Shown here: positions 1 to 14,800 of the stretch, in pieces
Layout of the letters: every line of letters starts with the position of its first letter
Position numbering within the stretch: the first letter of the stretch is position 1
NCBI GenBank assembly: GCA_039621445.1
Contig: CP154956.1
Span: 34,879,437 to 34,943,436 of the forward strand
DNA from: Euglena gracilis
Taxonomy: Eukaryota; Euglenida; Euglenophyceae; Euglenales
Direction of reading: 5' to 3'
Length of the DNA: 64,000 nucleotides
The notes under the pieces: generated by a model
The model's input: only the letters and a program-made list of their open reading frames with translations
The model's database searches: none
Told to the model about the DNA's origin: nothing
Made by a program: the position numbers and the translations under genes

Positions 1-60
1 ATCAATGAATTGGACTCGCAAATCGAGCAGCCCCGGCTTGGCACACCTTTGTCGGCCTAC
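1..60. other. Possible edge exon, strand unresolved
   Basis: Both strands are open to the window edge. On the minus strand an acceptor (CTCCTCCAG before position 60) could open the next exon of the UEV gene; one frame reads RPTKVCQAG, which resembles the segment that follows the YP motif in TSG101 UEV domains, but its phase does not match the end of the preceding exon. On the plus strand a frame reads SQIEQPRLGTPLSAYLEEAQ, equally gene-like. I cannot choose between them. Confidence 0.2.
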
Positions 61-380
61 CTGGAGGAGGCGCAACAAGCAGTGGGGGGGGGGAGAGTTT
101 GCTGATGCAGGCCAAAATGGGTACTCAAAACTTCCAGCCCCTCGACTCTTCAGCGTGCACAACACTTTTTGTGTGTAACACTTTTGGCCTTGTGCCCACT
201 TCAATGGGTGGAACGTTGGGGTTGCATTTGGAGCCCTTGGTGTGCAAGGGCTCCCAAAGCGAGGCACCCCTCCGGGTCATTTTGACACATACACACGCAT
301 GCATGCACGCACGCACGTACACGCACACAAGCCAACAACCCCATTGGGGAAGTTCTTGCGGAAATAAGGAAAACAGACGC

Positions 381-1437
<1,057 letters not shown>

Positions 1438-1479
1438 CCAACCGCGGGCCTCGGCCTCGGACGCGGCATCGGACGCGAC

Positions 1480-4400
1480 CTGGGTGGTCTGGCAGAGGGA
1501 GGCGCGAAGGGTGGCCGGGGGAGGGTTCGGGGCGGGCGAGTGATGGAAATGGACTGAGACTGTCGACCTTCCTGGTGGTGGGACGACCTGGCCTGGACCC
1601 TCCGCACCCACCCCACACCTCCCATCCATCCATATATAACTCATAAACATATGTGTCTGCATATATATATATATACATTATTATATATCGATGCCATCCT
1701 CTTTGTCAACTCCACACATTTCAGAAACTGGCACGTTGAAAGAAAACCCAGATGGGAACGCTCACATATTTGCATGGCACTAACTGAAATGGCAGTGGAC
1801 ATCCTGGGTCGCAACAGGCGACCGGGTCCCCATGATGGTCTTCTCTCCAACAACACCTGCAAATGGAACTCAACAGCCGAACGATACAAAGCAAATGCGG
1901 AGCGGCTGTATGAGGGGACTTCCCTGAGGAGGTGGCGACCCGATCCGTCTCGAGGGGGGAGAGGGCCACGCGGCGGGATCGAACCCGCAGGGGAGGGGAG
2001 AGGCCCCACGGCCTCGGAGCACTCAGGTGTGTTGGCGGACGGGAAGCGATGCAAATGTGTGGGGGGGGGGGACTGGGCGGCGGTGGCAGCGCCCTTTTGG
2101 TGTGCCAGAAGAGACTTGTGGGCGAACAGGTGAGGGCGGCCGGGAGGCCAGAGGCGCAGATCGGCGCAGGGCGGCAGTGAGACCATCCATTGGTCCTTCA
2201 TGTGATTTGGGCAGGGAGGCACAAAGACAACCGTTTCCACACTTTTGTCTAATGGGACGCCGCGGTGGGCACGCAAATCTGGTCACTTCCCATTTTGGCA
2301 TTCAAGTTAGCCCTGGTCGGGGACCAAACAGTACTAAAAATAGAAAAAAAGATTGGGGAGTTCAAAATCAAAAAAACCGCATAAGTTTTATAAAAAAAAG
2401 TTAGAAAAAAAACAAAAAAAAAAGAAGGCAAAAAGAAGAGAACATTCAAAAATCAAAAAAAAAAAAACCAGAAAAACAAAAAAAAACATCAACAAAAGAA
2501 ACAACCAAAAAACAAAGATTAGCCCTGGTCGGCCCTGATCGGCAAAAAAGTTGGCCACAGGCAGGCCAAAAAGAAATGGTCATATTTCACGACCATGCAA
2601 CGTACTTGAAGTTCTCTCCAGGGCTGTTTTTTGGGGGGCATTTTGATTATTTGTTGGCCAATTTTGACGGATCTTGGTCGTTTTGGCGAATTCTAGCAGC
2701 TTTGCCGAACTACCTTGTCTAAATCCACAAGCAGCCAGAAGCAGGCAAAACATACAAAACGCGGCCAGCACAGTGGGGGAAAAAAATGCTGGAGAATGGT
2801 CAAAAGTGGCCAAACGTGGCCAAAGGTGGACAAAAGTGGCCTAAAGGTAGCCAAAAGTTGGCAAAATGTGTAAAAAGAAACTAAAAGAAAACTTTTGGCC
2901 AGGTTCAGCCACTTTGGGCAATTTTTGGCCGCTTTCAGCTGCCCCCAGCTGTTCTTGCTGCTTCTGGCTGCCTTTGGTAGCTTTTGAAGCTAAAAATGAA
3001 ATCCTTCTCCATGGTCAATCCTTAGACAAGTTAAAATTCTCGATGAATCAACTTTCCTTCTTCTTCCCCTATTGCAGTTTCAATTCCCTTGTTCTTTACC
3101 TCTTCAGCCCGCAGGCCTCGCCTTTGGCAAATGCCTGAGGATCCGGGTACAATTTCCATATTTGTCAAATATTGCCGGCTGACAAATTGCACAGTCGGTT
3201 CTTGTCAGTCCTTGACAGCCGTTGGTGTGTGGTGGTGGGCAGGACAACCACACTTTGTTCATCCAAAAGACTGTGAACCCAGCCCTCCTACTACCCCTAC
3301 CGTTGACCGCCAAAAGTGTCGGTGGCAAACCTCAGCCCCCCCCCCAGTAGTCAAAGCCAGCCCTGTCTGCGGGGTAGCAAATGCGGGGCACGACGAGACC
3401 GCCAGGCCGGACAAGGCTAGCCGGGGACACGGGTGGCAGCCCTCTCCGGGCTGGGGCTCTCGCAGGGGGCTGAGGAGGGGCCGCTGGGCCCCTCCGCAGG
3501 GGTGGAGAGGCCCAGAGGGGGTGGCCCAGGGTGGGGGCCCCGGCGAGTCAACCATACGGATGTGCGGTGAACGGCCTGGAAGTTTTTCTCGTTGTGTGTT
3601 CCATTTCGCGATGCAAAAAAAAGAGAGAAACCACCTGATTTGTGTGTGCAAAATGCAATCCGCAAACAGGAGAAGAAAATTTGCATTCTTTTCCTTAGCT
3701 CTTGAAAGAACTGCCCTTGAAAAGAACGAGGTTTGCAGCTGCACTTGGCTCGCACTTGCCCCTGATCCAGTTTTGATGCACGCGAGGAGGGCGTTGTATC
3801 AGAAAAAAGTAAGCTCCAAAAGCAAAACGTCCCAAAAGTGCAACGAATTTGCCCCTGCCCTGGTTGACCCACACCACGGCCAGACTTGCTCCCGACCAGG
3901 CAATCGCTCACCGTTGAAATTAGCCGTCAAATCATGTCGAAGAGTTACTTTCTGGGAATGACCAACATCCAAGGCAAAAAAATGCCTGTGTTTTTCACTG
4001 GTCAATGTCACTTTGTGGGAAATTCTGGCCCAATCCCAAAAACCTGAAACTTCATCATGCCTGGTAGGGTCAAAACCCGTTTTTCACTCAAAAAAAAAAC
4101 CAGTCACGCCTCCTCCGATGTGGTACCAGGCTCAAGCAATTGCATGCTCCCGACCATCAGTGGACTCCACTGCAGGCGATCAGCGGGGCGTTCCTTCAAT
4201 GTCTCTGCTTGGATGAAGGAGGGGAACAGGGGTGTTTTGTTGAGTGCCTTAAAAAAAAAACACTTCAAAACCCTTTTCCCAAAGCCTTCAAGTTTTTGAC
4301 CACAGTGCCTTAAAATTCTTTAAAAAAATTTCAAATACCTATAAAAAAAACCATTTGGGCAAATTTTCGAAATTGGAGAGGAAAAATGACATTGCAAAAC

Positions 4401-4890
4401 CTCGGCTAAAACAAGCCAGCTGGGGAAAGAAATGATTTCAGGCATCGCTGGAGCACTCTCTATGGACCGGAACTTCAAAAAAAAATGGACTTTGATTTTG
4501 AGCTCCCCATTCAATCCCAGATAGCCCTTGGACTTCCCTTGGGAGTATGCAATACTATACGGGTTGAGAGCAAGTTGATTCAACAAAAAACCAGCCTTTT
4601 CAACCGGTTGGTTTGGGGTAACAGCTAAGCAGTACAGCCCCTCCCACTCAGGAAATAATGGAAGAGGGTGGATCCCACCACACATCTCTCTTTGGACCCT
4701 GGCTGGGGCTAGAAACCTGGGCTGGCTGGGCACAGAGTGCGTCCATCGTGGGCCGCCCCCCAAAGTCGGTGGATGCCAAGGCTGCGCTGGTGTCCTTGCA
4801 ACGAGGTTGACCCTCATCCCGCCGAGAACCTGCTGCATCGCCAGTTACTAAAGGGGGCATCCGGGTTGAAAACTGATTTCTGGCAGCCAA
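1480..4890. other. Spacer with no assigned gene
   Basis: Contains short AT runs (1660-1690), A-rich sequence (2335-2520) and runs of GGCCAAAAGTGG-like sequence (2790-2960). GC-rich open islands at 3370-3560 and at 4690-4860 (minus frame with KDTSAALASTDFGGRP and a possible CAG|GTTTCT donor) could be exons, but no family was recognised and no phase chain could be built. Confidence 0.5.
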
Positions 4891-4894
4891 GTCA

Positions 4895-6365
4895 AGCCCA
4901 AAAATTTCCCCATTTTAGGCCACTTTAGGCCATTTAAGGCCATTTTAGGCCATTTTAGGTCATTTTAAGGTATAGGTGGGGGTTCTGAAAATCATAATTT
5001 TTCGTCATTTTTGTCCCAAAAACTGTATCATAACGTGTGCAAACCTTCTCTTATTCAGTAATGAGAAATGTACATACAAAAAAGCATGCAAAATTCATGA
5101 ACAATGTATCAAAACCATGATCAACAAATCTTAATTCATACCCATAGAGGAATTCTGAACAGTAAGAAAATATGGCAGTGAAAATTTTCAGAAAACAACG
5201 TTTGACAAATATTAAAAAATTTTATTTGAGCTACCAATAAATCACCCGGTTTTTTGTCTGTTGTGAAACCTACATCATTTTGCAGGATTTCGCAAAAAGA
5301 AGCCATTCTTTCTGAAAGATGATGCTGTTGCATGGTGAAAATCAATTTGAAAGCTGAGCAAAGCTGAGAGAAATTCCTCTTCTCCATGTTTGTTTTCCCC
5401 TATGGGGAAACTTAATACTGAAAGAGATTCATAATTGTTTGTGGTTGTTTGGGTCATTTGATCACTCGGCGTGATTATTTGTGGTTTTGGAAAATCCCCA
5501 AAATTGTTCTGGTTCGTGAGACTGATACTATTATTAGTTGGGATAAAAGAAATTGGCCTTGTGGGGCTGTGCTCCTCCACCAAATCCACTGTTCGCCATC
5601 CACATTACAGCTGGTTGTGAAAATAATTGCTCATTTTCCCACGATGATTTGCCGCCAACTCGCCACGAAATGCCATCGGTCTCCCAATGAATTGCCACCT
5701 GTCTCAAAAATTTTGCCACTGTCTCAAAGTATATGACTGCAATCTTCTCAAAAGTAATTGCCACTTGTCTCATAATCAGGAAAAAGAAGTGTCCATTGGG
5801 GTGGACAGTCAAAGAAAGTCATCCGACAGCCCCGTCATGAGGGCCCACATTTTAGGCAAACCCCTGGCCAACACATTGTACCCATGACGAGCATTATTCG
5901 GATCAGACATAGATGCAAGAGAAAGAGACGCTTATGAAACAGAAACTTGTCTTCCAAACACAACTGTCATGAGGGCATTCATTCTTGAGAAAAACGACAA
6001 TTGCTTTCAGAAAATTGGCAATTGTTTTGAGAAAGCTGACAATTGTTTGGAGAAAATTGGCAATTGTTTAGAGACAATTGACCAATTACAATTGAGAAAA
6101 TTGGCAGTTATTTTGATTTCCATACATATTCCGCAACCAGCTGTAACAAAAGACACCGAAAATAATTACCTTAATGGCGTCAGTTGTTCACACAAAAAAT
6201 TGTTGTGCAACAGAATTTTTCCCATTTTAGGCCATTTTTAGGCCATTTTAGGCCATTTTAGGCCATTTTAGGCCATTTTAGACCATTTTAAGGACCCCCA
6301 CCTATAGGGGGTCAAAAATTCATTTTAGGCCATTTTAGCGCCATTTTAGCTATAGGTGCCTGCTG
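4895..6365. mobile_element. Keyword-armed element, word TTTTAGGCCA
   Basis: Clusters of CCATTTTAGGCCATTTTAGG occur at about 4905-4970 and 6220-6345. TATAGGTGGGGG at 4970-4981 faces CCCCCACCTATAGGGGG at 6295-6311 in inverse orientation. The AT-rich body holds repeated CAATTGCC/GGCAATTG words (5690-6110). No transposase-like frame. Probably a non-autonomous element; ends are approximate and no target duplication was identified. Confidence 0.5.
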
Positions 6366-6535
6366 GCATCCTTGGACCTTCGCCCACCCGCCCGAAACGG
6401 CAAAAAAAATGCGGTTTTAAACTTTCCACGCCCGGATTAGCCTTTGGCCCCAGGGCAGTTGTTAATGGGGGGGAAAAAAACTCCCCGCCCAGACAAACCT
6501 CCCTGACTGAGCTGGGCCGCAGAAGCCAAAAATCA

Positions 6536-7418
6536 GGGGGGAAATTGATATCGGAGGCCTTCAAAAAATTGCGGGAAAACAGCAGGAAAATTGTGGAAAT
6601 TGCAGGGAAATTGTGGGAAAATCGCGGAAATTGCGGTTTTGGGAATTAATACATTTCTGCTGGAGGGGACTTCAAAAAATTTTACAACCTTGGTCATTTT
6701 GCAACGTAGGTGTGAGTTTTGAGCAAGTGTTCAAATTTTCACAACGAAAAGGTCCAAAACATGAATTTTGTCATGTTGGAAACATTCTGATTCTGGAAAT
6801 ATGGAAATTCTTGGGTGAAAAATCCAAAAATGGCAAAAAGTAACGAAAACTTTGGTATCAGGTAAAATCTGGTCAGGATGTGGAATTCTTTCTAAGTCCA
6901 AAATGATTTCTAAGAAGTAATTGGGGGGGAAAGCCCAGAAAATGCCAAGTTCTAACCCCCCCCCTAATAGAAGCACGGGTGCACCCATAGCAGACCGCCG
7001 CCTCCGGCGGCGGGGGGTGCGCTTCTATTTGGACCCTACCCGTGCGATTTTTGTTGATTTCCTTTAGAAATCCCATCAAAATGGGGGGTGCGCTTGTAGC
7101 GGACCGCCGCCTTCGGCGGCGGGGGGTGCGCTTTTATTTGGACCCTGCGCTTGTAGCGGCCCCGTGCTTCTATTAGGGGGGGGGGTTACCGAAACTTGGA
7201 AATTTTGGAAAATCTTGGCAAATTTGCAACAAATTAGTAGGGGAAAAAACACCTGGGTTCCCTTGTGAAATGTTCAAGAAATGGCTGGAATTCGTTTTGC
7301 CTTCCATCTCTGGTTCACGCGGAAAAATTGCGGAAGGGGAAAAAACTGCAGAAAAATTGCGGAAATTGGGGGGAAATTGCGGAAAATTGCGGGGAAATTG
7401 CGGATATCAATTTCCCCC
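6536..7418. mobile_element. Keyword-armed element T1, word GCGGAAATT
   Basis: Terminal inverted repeat GGGGGAAATTGATATC at 6536-6552, with its inverse GATATCAATTTCCCCC ending at 7418. Inside both ends are tandem AAATTGCGGAAATT words (6570-6645 and 7320-7400). The body from 6655 matches a second copy (46224-46852), for example the shared stretch CATTCTGATTCTGG. The copy is split by a nested TA element at 6955-7186. Confidence 0.65.
6955..7186. mobile_element. C-run/G-run MITE with TA duplication, word TAATAGAAGCACG
   Basis: Starts ACCCCCCCCC and ends GGGGGGGGGT, flanked by TA at 6953-6954 and 7187-7188. The word TAATAGAAGCACG just inside the left end returns as CGTGCTTCTATTA just inside the right end. 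Two GC-rich hairpins (ACCGCCGCCTCCGGCGGCGG and a one-base variant) lie between. The paralogous body at 46.6 kb lacks this block, so it is an insertion into T1. Confidence 0.75.
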
Positions 7419-7419
7419 A

Positions 7420-8133
7420 GCAAAAATGGACAACTGCCAAAACAACAACTACCAAACGTTTCAAAGAATGAGCACCTGATGGCACCCAAAAACCCCTGAA
7501 ACCATCTAACGAACCATTATTTGAGCATATTTAACCAATTTTTTTTAAAAAAGTGCTGAATTTTTCCACTGGGCTCAGCTAAAAAGAGGCTGGGCAGATG
7601 GGTCAACATAGACGGTGCTGCTGTGGCTAGGCTGGGCCAAAATCAGGCTGGCTACAGCGGCCCCCTCGGGGGGGGGGGGGGGGTCTGCGAGGTTCAAGAG
7701 GGTGTATGGATCCCACCCCTTCCTCTTGTGAGGGGAAAAAGCAGCAACATTTTGAAAATCTGACACCAGGAAACACAAAGAAATTGTATGATGAAAAAAC
7801 GAGGCTGTTTGTCATATGTAACATTATTAATTTTTGTCAAAAAAAACTTTCAAATAACTGTCAGTGAGCCTTCAGCTGCAGAATTTCAGCTTCTGGATGG
7901 GTCCCATAACCTGCTCCAACAAAACCAAAGCTCTGCCCCCCTCCCAAAGTAGCTGGCACGCAGCAGAGACATGTGTACGGGTGACAAGGCTCTAATGGCG
8001 GCGGAGGGAGGAGGCGGGCAGAGGGGAGGGCCAGCTACGGCCAGGGGACGCAGCTTTGCAACTCGGAGCCGGGCCAGCCGGTCGCCGGCAGCGTCGCCCT
8101 TGCGCCACGGCAAGCGCGGAGCCCTCCGCACCG
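7420..8133. other. Spacer downstream of the P450 gene
   Basis: Non-coding by inspection, with a G run at 7670-7682. It should contain the 3' untranslated region and polyadenylation site of the P450 gene on the minus strand; no unambiguous signal was identified. Confidence 0.4.
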
Positions 8134-11100
8134 TCAGTGGGCCCCGCCGTTGCTGCCGGTGCTGGCCGCGTGGCGCTCCACGCGCACCGGCAGGCCCCCC
8201 TTGGGGCCGATGGGGATGACCCACGGGTGCTTCGCCCCGGCGTCCGCGTGGACGGGCACGAAGTGGTACTCCGCCATCAGCTGCGCCAGCACCACCCGCG
8301 CCTGCGCGGCCGGTGCGCAGCGGAGGGGGGGGGGGCAGAGAGCGGCGCAGGCCAATGCGCCTCTCTCACGGTGGTGGCCGTTGGCCAGCCTCCGCTGTGC
8401 AGTTGGCCGTACCCCCCCCCTCAACCCGTCAGGCCAGCACACCTCCAGCAGGGCGAGGTGCTGGCCCAGGCAGTTGCGGGGGCCCTGGATGAACGGGCAG
8501 AACTGGAACTGGTCCTGCGGAGGACAGGGCAGGGGGGGGGAGGGGTAGAATGGACCGCCCAGCGCCACCGCCATCCCGGACACGGCACTGCCCGATCAGC
8601 GTGACGAGTGCGGCCAGGCAAAACCTGCAGCGGCTCCAGGAAGCGCTCCGGGCGGAAAGCCTCCGGCTCCGGCCAGTACTTCTCCAGGTTGTGGGTCTCC
8701 TGGGGAACCAGGGACACACTCCATTGTGCGGGCACCGTATGGCACAGGCTTCTTTTTACCCACTCCGGGGGGGAGGGGGGTGCCTTGTGCTATGGGATGC
8801 CTGCCCATAGCAGGCACCTCCCCCTCCCCCGGGGGGGGGGGGTGGTTTTGGACCCCGGTGCCTGCCAACCCAGCCAATTTTTTTTTAAAAAAAGGCCATT
8901 TTCGGGCCCCAGGGCAAAAGCACCGGGGGGATGTGCTCCAGCACTGTCCACCCGCCCCCCCTGGGGGGGGGGGGGGGTCGACAGTGCCCAACCCCCGGGA
9001 GGATGCGCACTCCCTCAAAAAGAAGCCTGGTAGGGCACCCAGGCACAGGAATGCTGGTGGAATCCGAACGGAAGAACCAGCCAAACAGCTAAGTGCAACC
9101 AAAAGTAACACACTGCGCAGATTGTGGGGTTTTCTGTTTAGCTTTTCCTTCCCTTCCACACAAAACACAGACACAAAACTGGCCAGAAACATATTTTGCA
9201 CCACCTTTTCAATTATTAAACGCACTGTAAAGCTAAAGCAATTTGCTTCCTACATGTGTTACATCAAACTTCAATTCGCATTTGCATGATTGTTGTTATA
9301 AAAAAAATAAGTCGTTAAAGATAATACCTGGATGAGGAGGCAAACGTTGGTGCCCTTCGGGATGGGATACTCCCCCAGCGTGGTGTCCTCCTCGCTGGTT
9401 CGGACCACCACCGGCACCACACTATACCTCCGCAACGCCGGGCTGCGCCGGTTTTCTCGGGGGGTGGGGGGCACTGATGGGAAAAAACATAACACACAGT
9501 TGGAACTGGAACAGTGGAACTTGAACAAACAATGGATTTGGTGAGCAAAAAAGGATTTTCTTCCAAGGGGGATAATCAGCTCGCTGTGAGATGCGTTGCA
9601 CCTTCGAGCCAGGGAACAGACTTTTCCTCGAAACCATCTTTCATTCTATCCATCTGGCACACCGCTCCCTTGAGGCTAGATTGCTTTCTTTCTGGAGAAA
9701 GCGGTCACCGTTTGCCTGAGCACTCACTTGCTCCGTGCCGGATGGCTCAGGACAACGGCCAACTGCCCCAACACCCCACCAACACCCCACGCCGGCGCCC
9801 TGCGGCACACAACGGCGGCGGGGGGGGGGTCGGGCCGGTGCCGCCCGCCCAGCGCCTCCTTCAGCACGCACACGGTGTACTCCAGCGCCCCGTTCTTGCG
9901 GACCGGCTCGTCCAGCGCTGCGACCTGCGCCGCGGTCATGTCGCGCTGCAGGCCGATGGCCGCCGCCTCGGCCCGCACCTGTGGGCAGGGCCCGGGCGCC
10001 CCAGTCACGGACGACCACCGGGCGGACTTGCCGACCTCTGTGTGGGGGCAGGGATGTATGGGAAGCCCTGAGGGGGGGGGGATCGACCCCCCCCCTCCTC
10101 CCAGCACAAGGGGGGTCAGACCCCCTCCTCCCTGAAACCTCAAAATGGTTGGGAAACCCCTGATTTTTCTTTGAAATAAATCCAAAAACGTCTCTTTGAT
10201 GATTTTTTTTACCTTTTTGCGTGGAAAACACCGAAAAAATCGAAAAAAGCTCAGTGATGGAAAAGGTGCATTTTTTGCAGTTTCCGGCGCGCAATGCCGC
10301 AAGAGCCGCTGCCATGTTTTGGAACCTGCCAAGGAGGGGGGTGGGGGGGCCAGACCAGGCCCCCAGTCATCCAGAGTACCAGATCCGGTCATGCCCAGTC
10401 ACGCTCAGTCACAAGTCCTCAAGCCAGTAACGCCCATTCGTCCCGTAAATGCCATCCCAAAAAAAAGGGCCAAGGATGGCAAAATGACCAAAAGTGGCCA
10501 AAAATGTCAGTCACCCAGTCACGCCCAGTCATTTCATAGGTGCTTGGTCCAGCCCCTCCCAACATTTAGGGGGGGGGGGGGTCCGGCACCCCCTTCCACA
10601 CACCTCAATGCCAAAGAGCTTCGCGTGCATCTTTGGGGGAGGGTCTCTGAGCATCCCGAGGCGCCAGCCCATGCAGGCACCAACCCTGGGGGCCTGCCTG
10701 GATGTGGGCCCAGAGTGGCCCATTTCTAGCTTTCGGCGCCTTCACAAAGGCACCAGAAACCGAGAAATGACCGAATACCCAGGCACTTCTGGGCATGTCC
10801 CCCACACGCCCCCTCCCCCCACCAATCTGGGTACCTCAGGGGGCCTGCCTGGCACCCCCGCGGTGGGGTCGGCGGGGGGATAATCATTCTGACACCTGCC
10901 TGCGCCGTGCATTGGATGGTTGGCCTCCCGGAGTGCATTGAACAGAGTGCTTATCTTCCCATTCCGGTTCAATCATTGTCTTGGACCCATTGACTTGGAG
11001 ACCGGATGAGTGCCAAATGAATGTGCAATTTGCCACACGTCAGAGACAGAGTCACCAACCCTGGGGAGAGAGGGTGATTGCCCACATCAGGCATCTTCCC

Positions 11101-11750
11101 CCAGCAGGGTGGTGCCTGGGATGGGTCTAGAATGCTCCGAACCCGGGAAACTTCCTCCCCTTGACAATGACCCCAGCTCACTCAAAAGCGCTACCCCACA
11201 AGCACACCCGGGGGGGGGGGGTGCCCACCCTCCTTTCCATGGCACTCATCAACCCCCAAGGTGCAATTCTCAGAGAGAAGCCCGACTTCGGCATAAACGC
11301 ATTATTTTGACCTCATTTAAAACCCCCAGACACAGGGTTGCAATGGGAAGCCAGTGACCAATGCCGGGTCAGTGGTTGACCCAAAGTCCACACAGGCCTT
11401 CTTTCACAGGCACTGAACCCATCCATACCTTCTCCAAGATGGCCGGGGTGCGGCTGCATTCGAACACCGCCCAGCACAGCATGGCGGCCGATGTCTCGTG
11501 CCCTGCCAGGATGAACGTCTTGAAGTCGTAGCAGAGCTGCTCTTCCACCGCCAGCTGCCAGGCTCAGAAAGGGAATGGAGATGGCACAGGTGGCTTGAAG
11601 GGGAAAATGTGGGTTCAGGTATGCACAATTGACTCAAATTATCCCACCTAAAAAAAAAAGAACCCTACCATTCAGAGAAGTTTTCAGCCCAGGTAATTAG
11701 GTGAAAAATTCAACATACCCATCACCCGCACACACACTCATAAGCACATA

Positions 11751-11817
<67 letters not shown>

Positions 11818-14800
11818 CACACGTGAACGCACACACACGCGCGCGCATTCAGACGCACACATGCATCTATCAAAGCCTGACCGGTCCCCATTGCTCACCA
11901 ATGGCGTCAAACATCCGATCCAGCGTGTCCATGCGCCGTCCAGTGGCTGCCTGCAGAGCAGAAAAACCCCGCCGAAGGGACATCAACGCGCCGTCAACCT
12001 CACCCGTAGTTCCTGTTCTGCATGGCTCAATCCAGTCCTCCTTTCAGTGCCGCCGCTGAACATCCCTCTCCCCTCCCAAAACACGCGGCCATTTGAAAGA
12101 AGCCAAAGATGCCAGGGTTTCACTCCCACAGATCTCCGGGTCAGGGTGCCATCTAAAACATCGTTTGTTGAGCAACCACTGTCCCTTGGAAAACAAGCAG
12201 GAGGCGTGCTGATTCTGAACCCTCATCCCCCCATCAATGGCGAAACTCACCGTTTCAATGTGCACCATGGTCCTGGCCCTCCCCTGCCGAGAGTAATCCT
12301 GTCCCTTATCCCCCAATGAAACGCGTCAAACCTGGGACCTGGAAGGCGCCAACTTTTTCTATTCAAAAATCCAGGCATAAAACCCGAACCCCCCGCCTCA
12401 CTTTGAATTTCTCCCGACGTTCAATCGCAGAGTGCGCTCCTAGGAGAAACACCTGCCCGGTCTCCCTCACCTCCTGTGCCCGCATTTCGCGCCGCTTGCG
12501 GAGCAGGCCCACGATGTAGGCGTCCAGCGCCTTCACCCGCCGCTTGAAGGCGAAGAACTCCCCCGCACGCCCCGGCCCGGCCCCAGCACCCGCACCAGGG
12601 CTGGTCGGCCTTCCTGCTGACCAAAACCCTTTCATTTGAAATGCACGGAACCGTGCGCTGTCTCTTTCTTTTCCTCTTTTGGCATGCCTTTGTTACATTT
12701 GTCGCATCTGCTATATTTTCGCTTTCGCTTCTTTCAGTGAATTCCAACTTAATTCCCAAATGCTTGTCCCAACGACACTGATACCACCACAGACAGGGAC
12801 TGGGGGAGGGGGCGAGGCGGGGGTGTGGCCTGGCCCCGGGATGTAGGACCGCCACGGCCGCAACACTCGTCGGTTGGCCTGGGGCAGGACCAATCATCGA
12901 CTCCACTGTTGACGCCCCCCCCCGTGCAAACCGGTGGGGAGAGGTTGATCGGGTCATGGGGGGTCCTTCTGCTCTGCAAAAAGACTCCCCAACAGGAGGC
13001 AAGCCACCTTACACCATTGGCATCGGAGCATCAAACGCTACACTGCGCAGCGCTCTTGAAAATCGGCGATCGCATGTTCCGACCCTGTTCGCGAATTCCA
13101 AATTCCACTGTTCACCTGCCACGTTGCCCATCGATCAAAAGCTCTTCTCAAGGGCTTTCAAGAGATGGCCTTAGATTTCAGCCACACTGCAAGGTATTGA
13201 AATTACCCAAAATTGGCCAAATAGAAATTATTGCACAAAAAACCCCCAATTTCCGGCCGAAGACCCCCAAAAAACGCTCAGAAAATTTTACATTTACAAA
13301 ACCCATCTCCCACCACCCTGTTGGGCAGGGTGGAATGGGAAAGCTTGGTGGGGGGTGTCGACCCCCCACCTGAGAGGTGGAGTCGACCCCCCCCCAACCC
13401 CCCTGGTGGCGGTAATTCTCAGGTCAAAGCATTCGGCACAGAAAGATTTTTTTTGCGAACTGCGAACGTGGGGGGGGGGGGGGACCCACCCCCACAAGGG
13501 TTGTGGGGATTCCCATATAGCCGTGCCATTGGGTCCTGGCCAACCATCAACGTCGTTTGGGGACAACCACAGGTGCAGGCAGGCATGGGGCATGGGGCAC
13601 AGGGGCGGGGGGACCGGACCTCCTCCATGATGGGGAGGTACAGCTCGGGGAAGACCCGGTCGCTCTCCTCCGGCGACAGGCTGAGCAGCGCCTCCGCGAT
13701 GACCTGCAGCGTCAGCTCCCGGAACTCCTTCTCTGGGCCAAGAGAGGCGGCAGGGCCCACCGTGGGGTTTCATTTGAGACTTTCTTTTGGCGGACTTTGC
13801 CCTGGGCATTCCTTCTCAATCTCTCAAGAATGGAGCTTCTCCCGTGGGAAATGAACGTTGTGCCTGTGCTGGTGCTAGTGGCGTTTTTGAAACGACACAT
13901 CCCTCGCCTATCGCCACATTCGGCAATTTTGAGGTGACCCAGATATACCGATCTCTTGCTCCATTCTGGCTTGTGGTGGCTGCTTCTCCCCCATTTGTAT
14001 TTGGGGAGGGGTCTGAGAATACTGATTGACACAAAACGATGAATGGTTGTTTTTTTTGGAAGTGGAAACGGATCTCCCGCGCCCCTGGCACCAAAGGCGT
14101 TGGGTTCGTCACTTTCTTCTTTGCCATCCCCCTAGTTATGCTGTGCAAGCAAGCACAGCATACCGAGGTCGATCGGCTCACCGGTGATGCGGTGCAGCTC
14201 CAGTTTGTCGCAGAGTCGGTCCGCCGCCCGCTTCGCCATCCCAACCAGCTCGTCCAAGATCTACAGGATTTTGCAAACAAATACATTAAAATAAATCCGA
14301 ATCAAAATAAATTTGTAATCGAAACAATTCAAATTGTTAACTTCATTTTATATAAACAGCTCACTCAATTGAAGATTACTTGAACTTATTTGAAGAAAAA
14401 AAATGTGGAAGGCAAGCAGGGATTTGCCAGAAGCAAAGCCACACCATGGCGCGATGATCCTTTCACCGTTGACACTCACAGCGGTTCCCCAAGTTTCTCA
14501 ATTGCCTGCCAATGTCCATTTAGCCTAACATCTCTCCTGGTGTGTTCCAAGAAAAGTATTCCTACCCCAGCCTGACAGCCGTGCCAACGGCAGTCAGCAG
14601 CTACACTCAAACCCCTTTGTGCTTTTCCAAAAAAAAATATTGAAGATCGCTCCGTCGTGCTTGCAAAAAAAACAGGTGGGATTCGATTCGGCATTCATCC
14701 AACAGGCAGCAGAAATCAGACCACCTGTGCTTCAAAATCGAAATTGTAAAAAAAAAACCGAACTGAACATGTTGCCCCATGGTTCATGGCAACTGCAACC

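Noticed and set aside
1965-2005. tRNA-like T-arm GCGGGTTCGATCCCGC on the minus strand
   Set aside because: The loop is one base short, and no matching acceptor, D or anticodon arms occur at the required spacing.
3089-3961. 290-codon plus-strand frame
   Set aside because: It crosses both AT-rich and GC-rich sequence with no consistent codon bias and is not conserved in any recognisable way.
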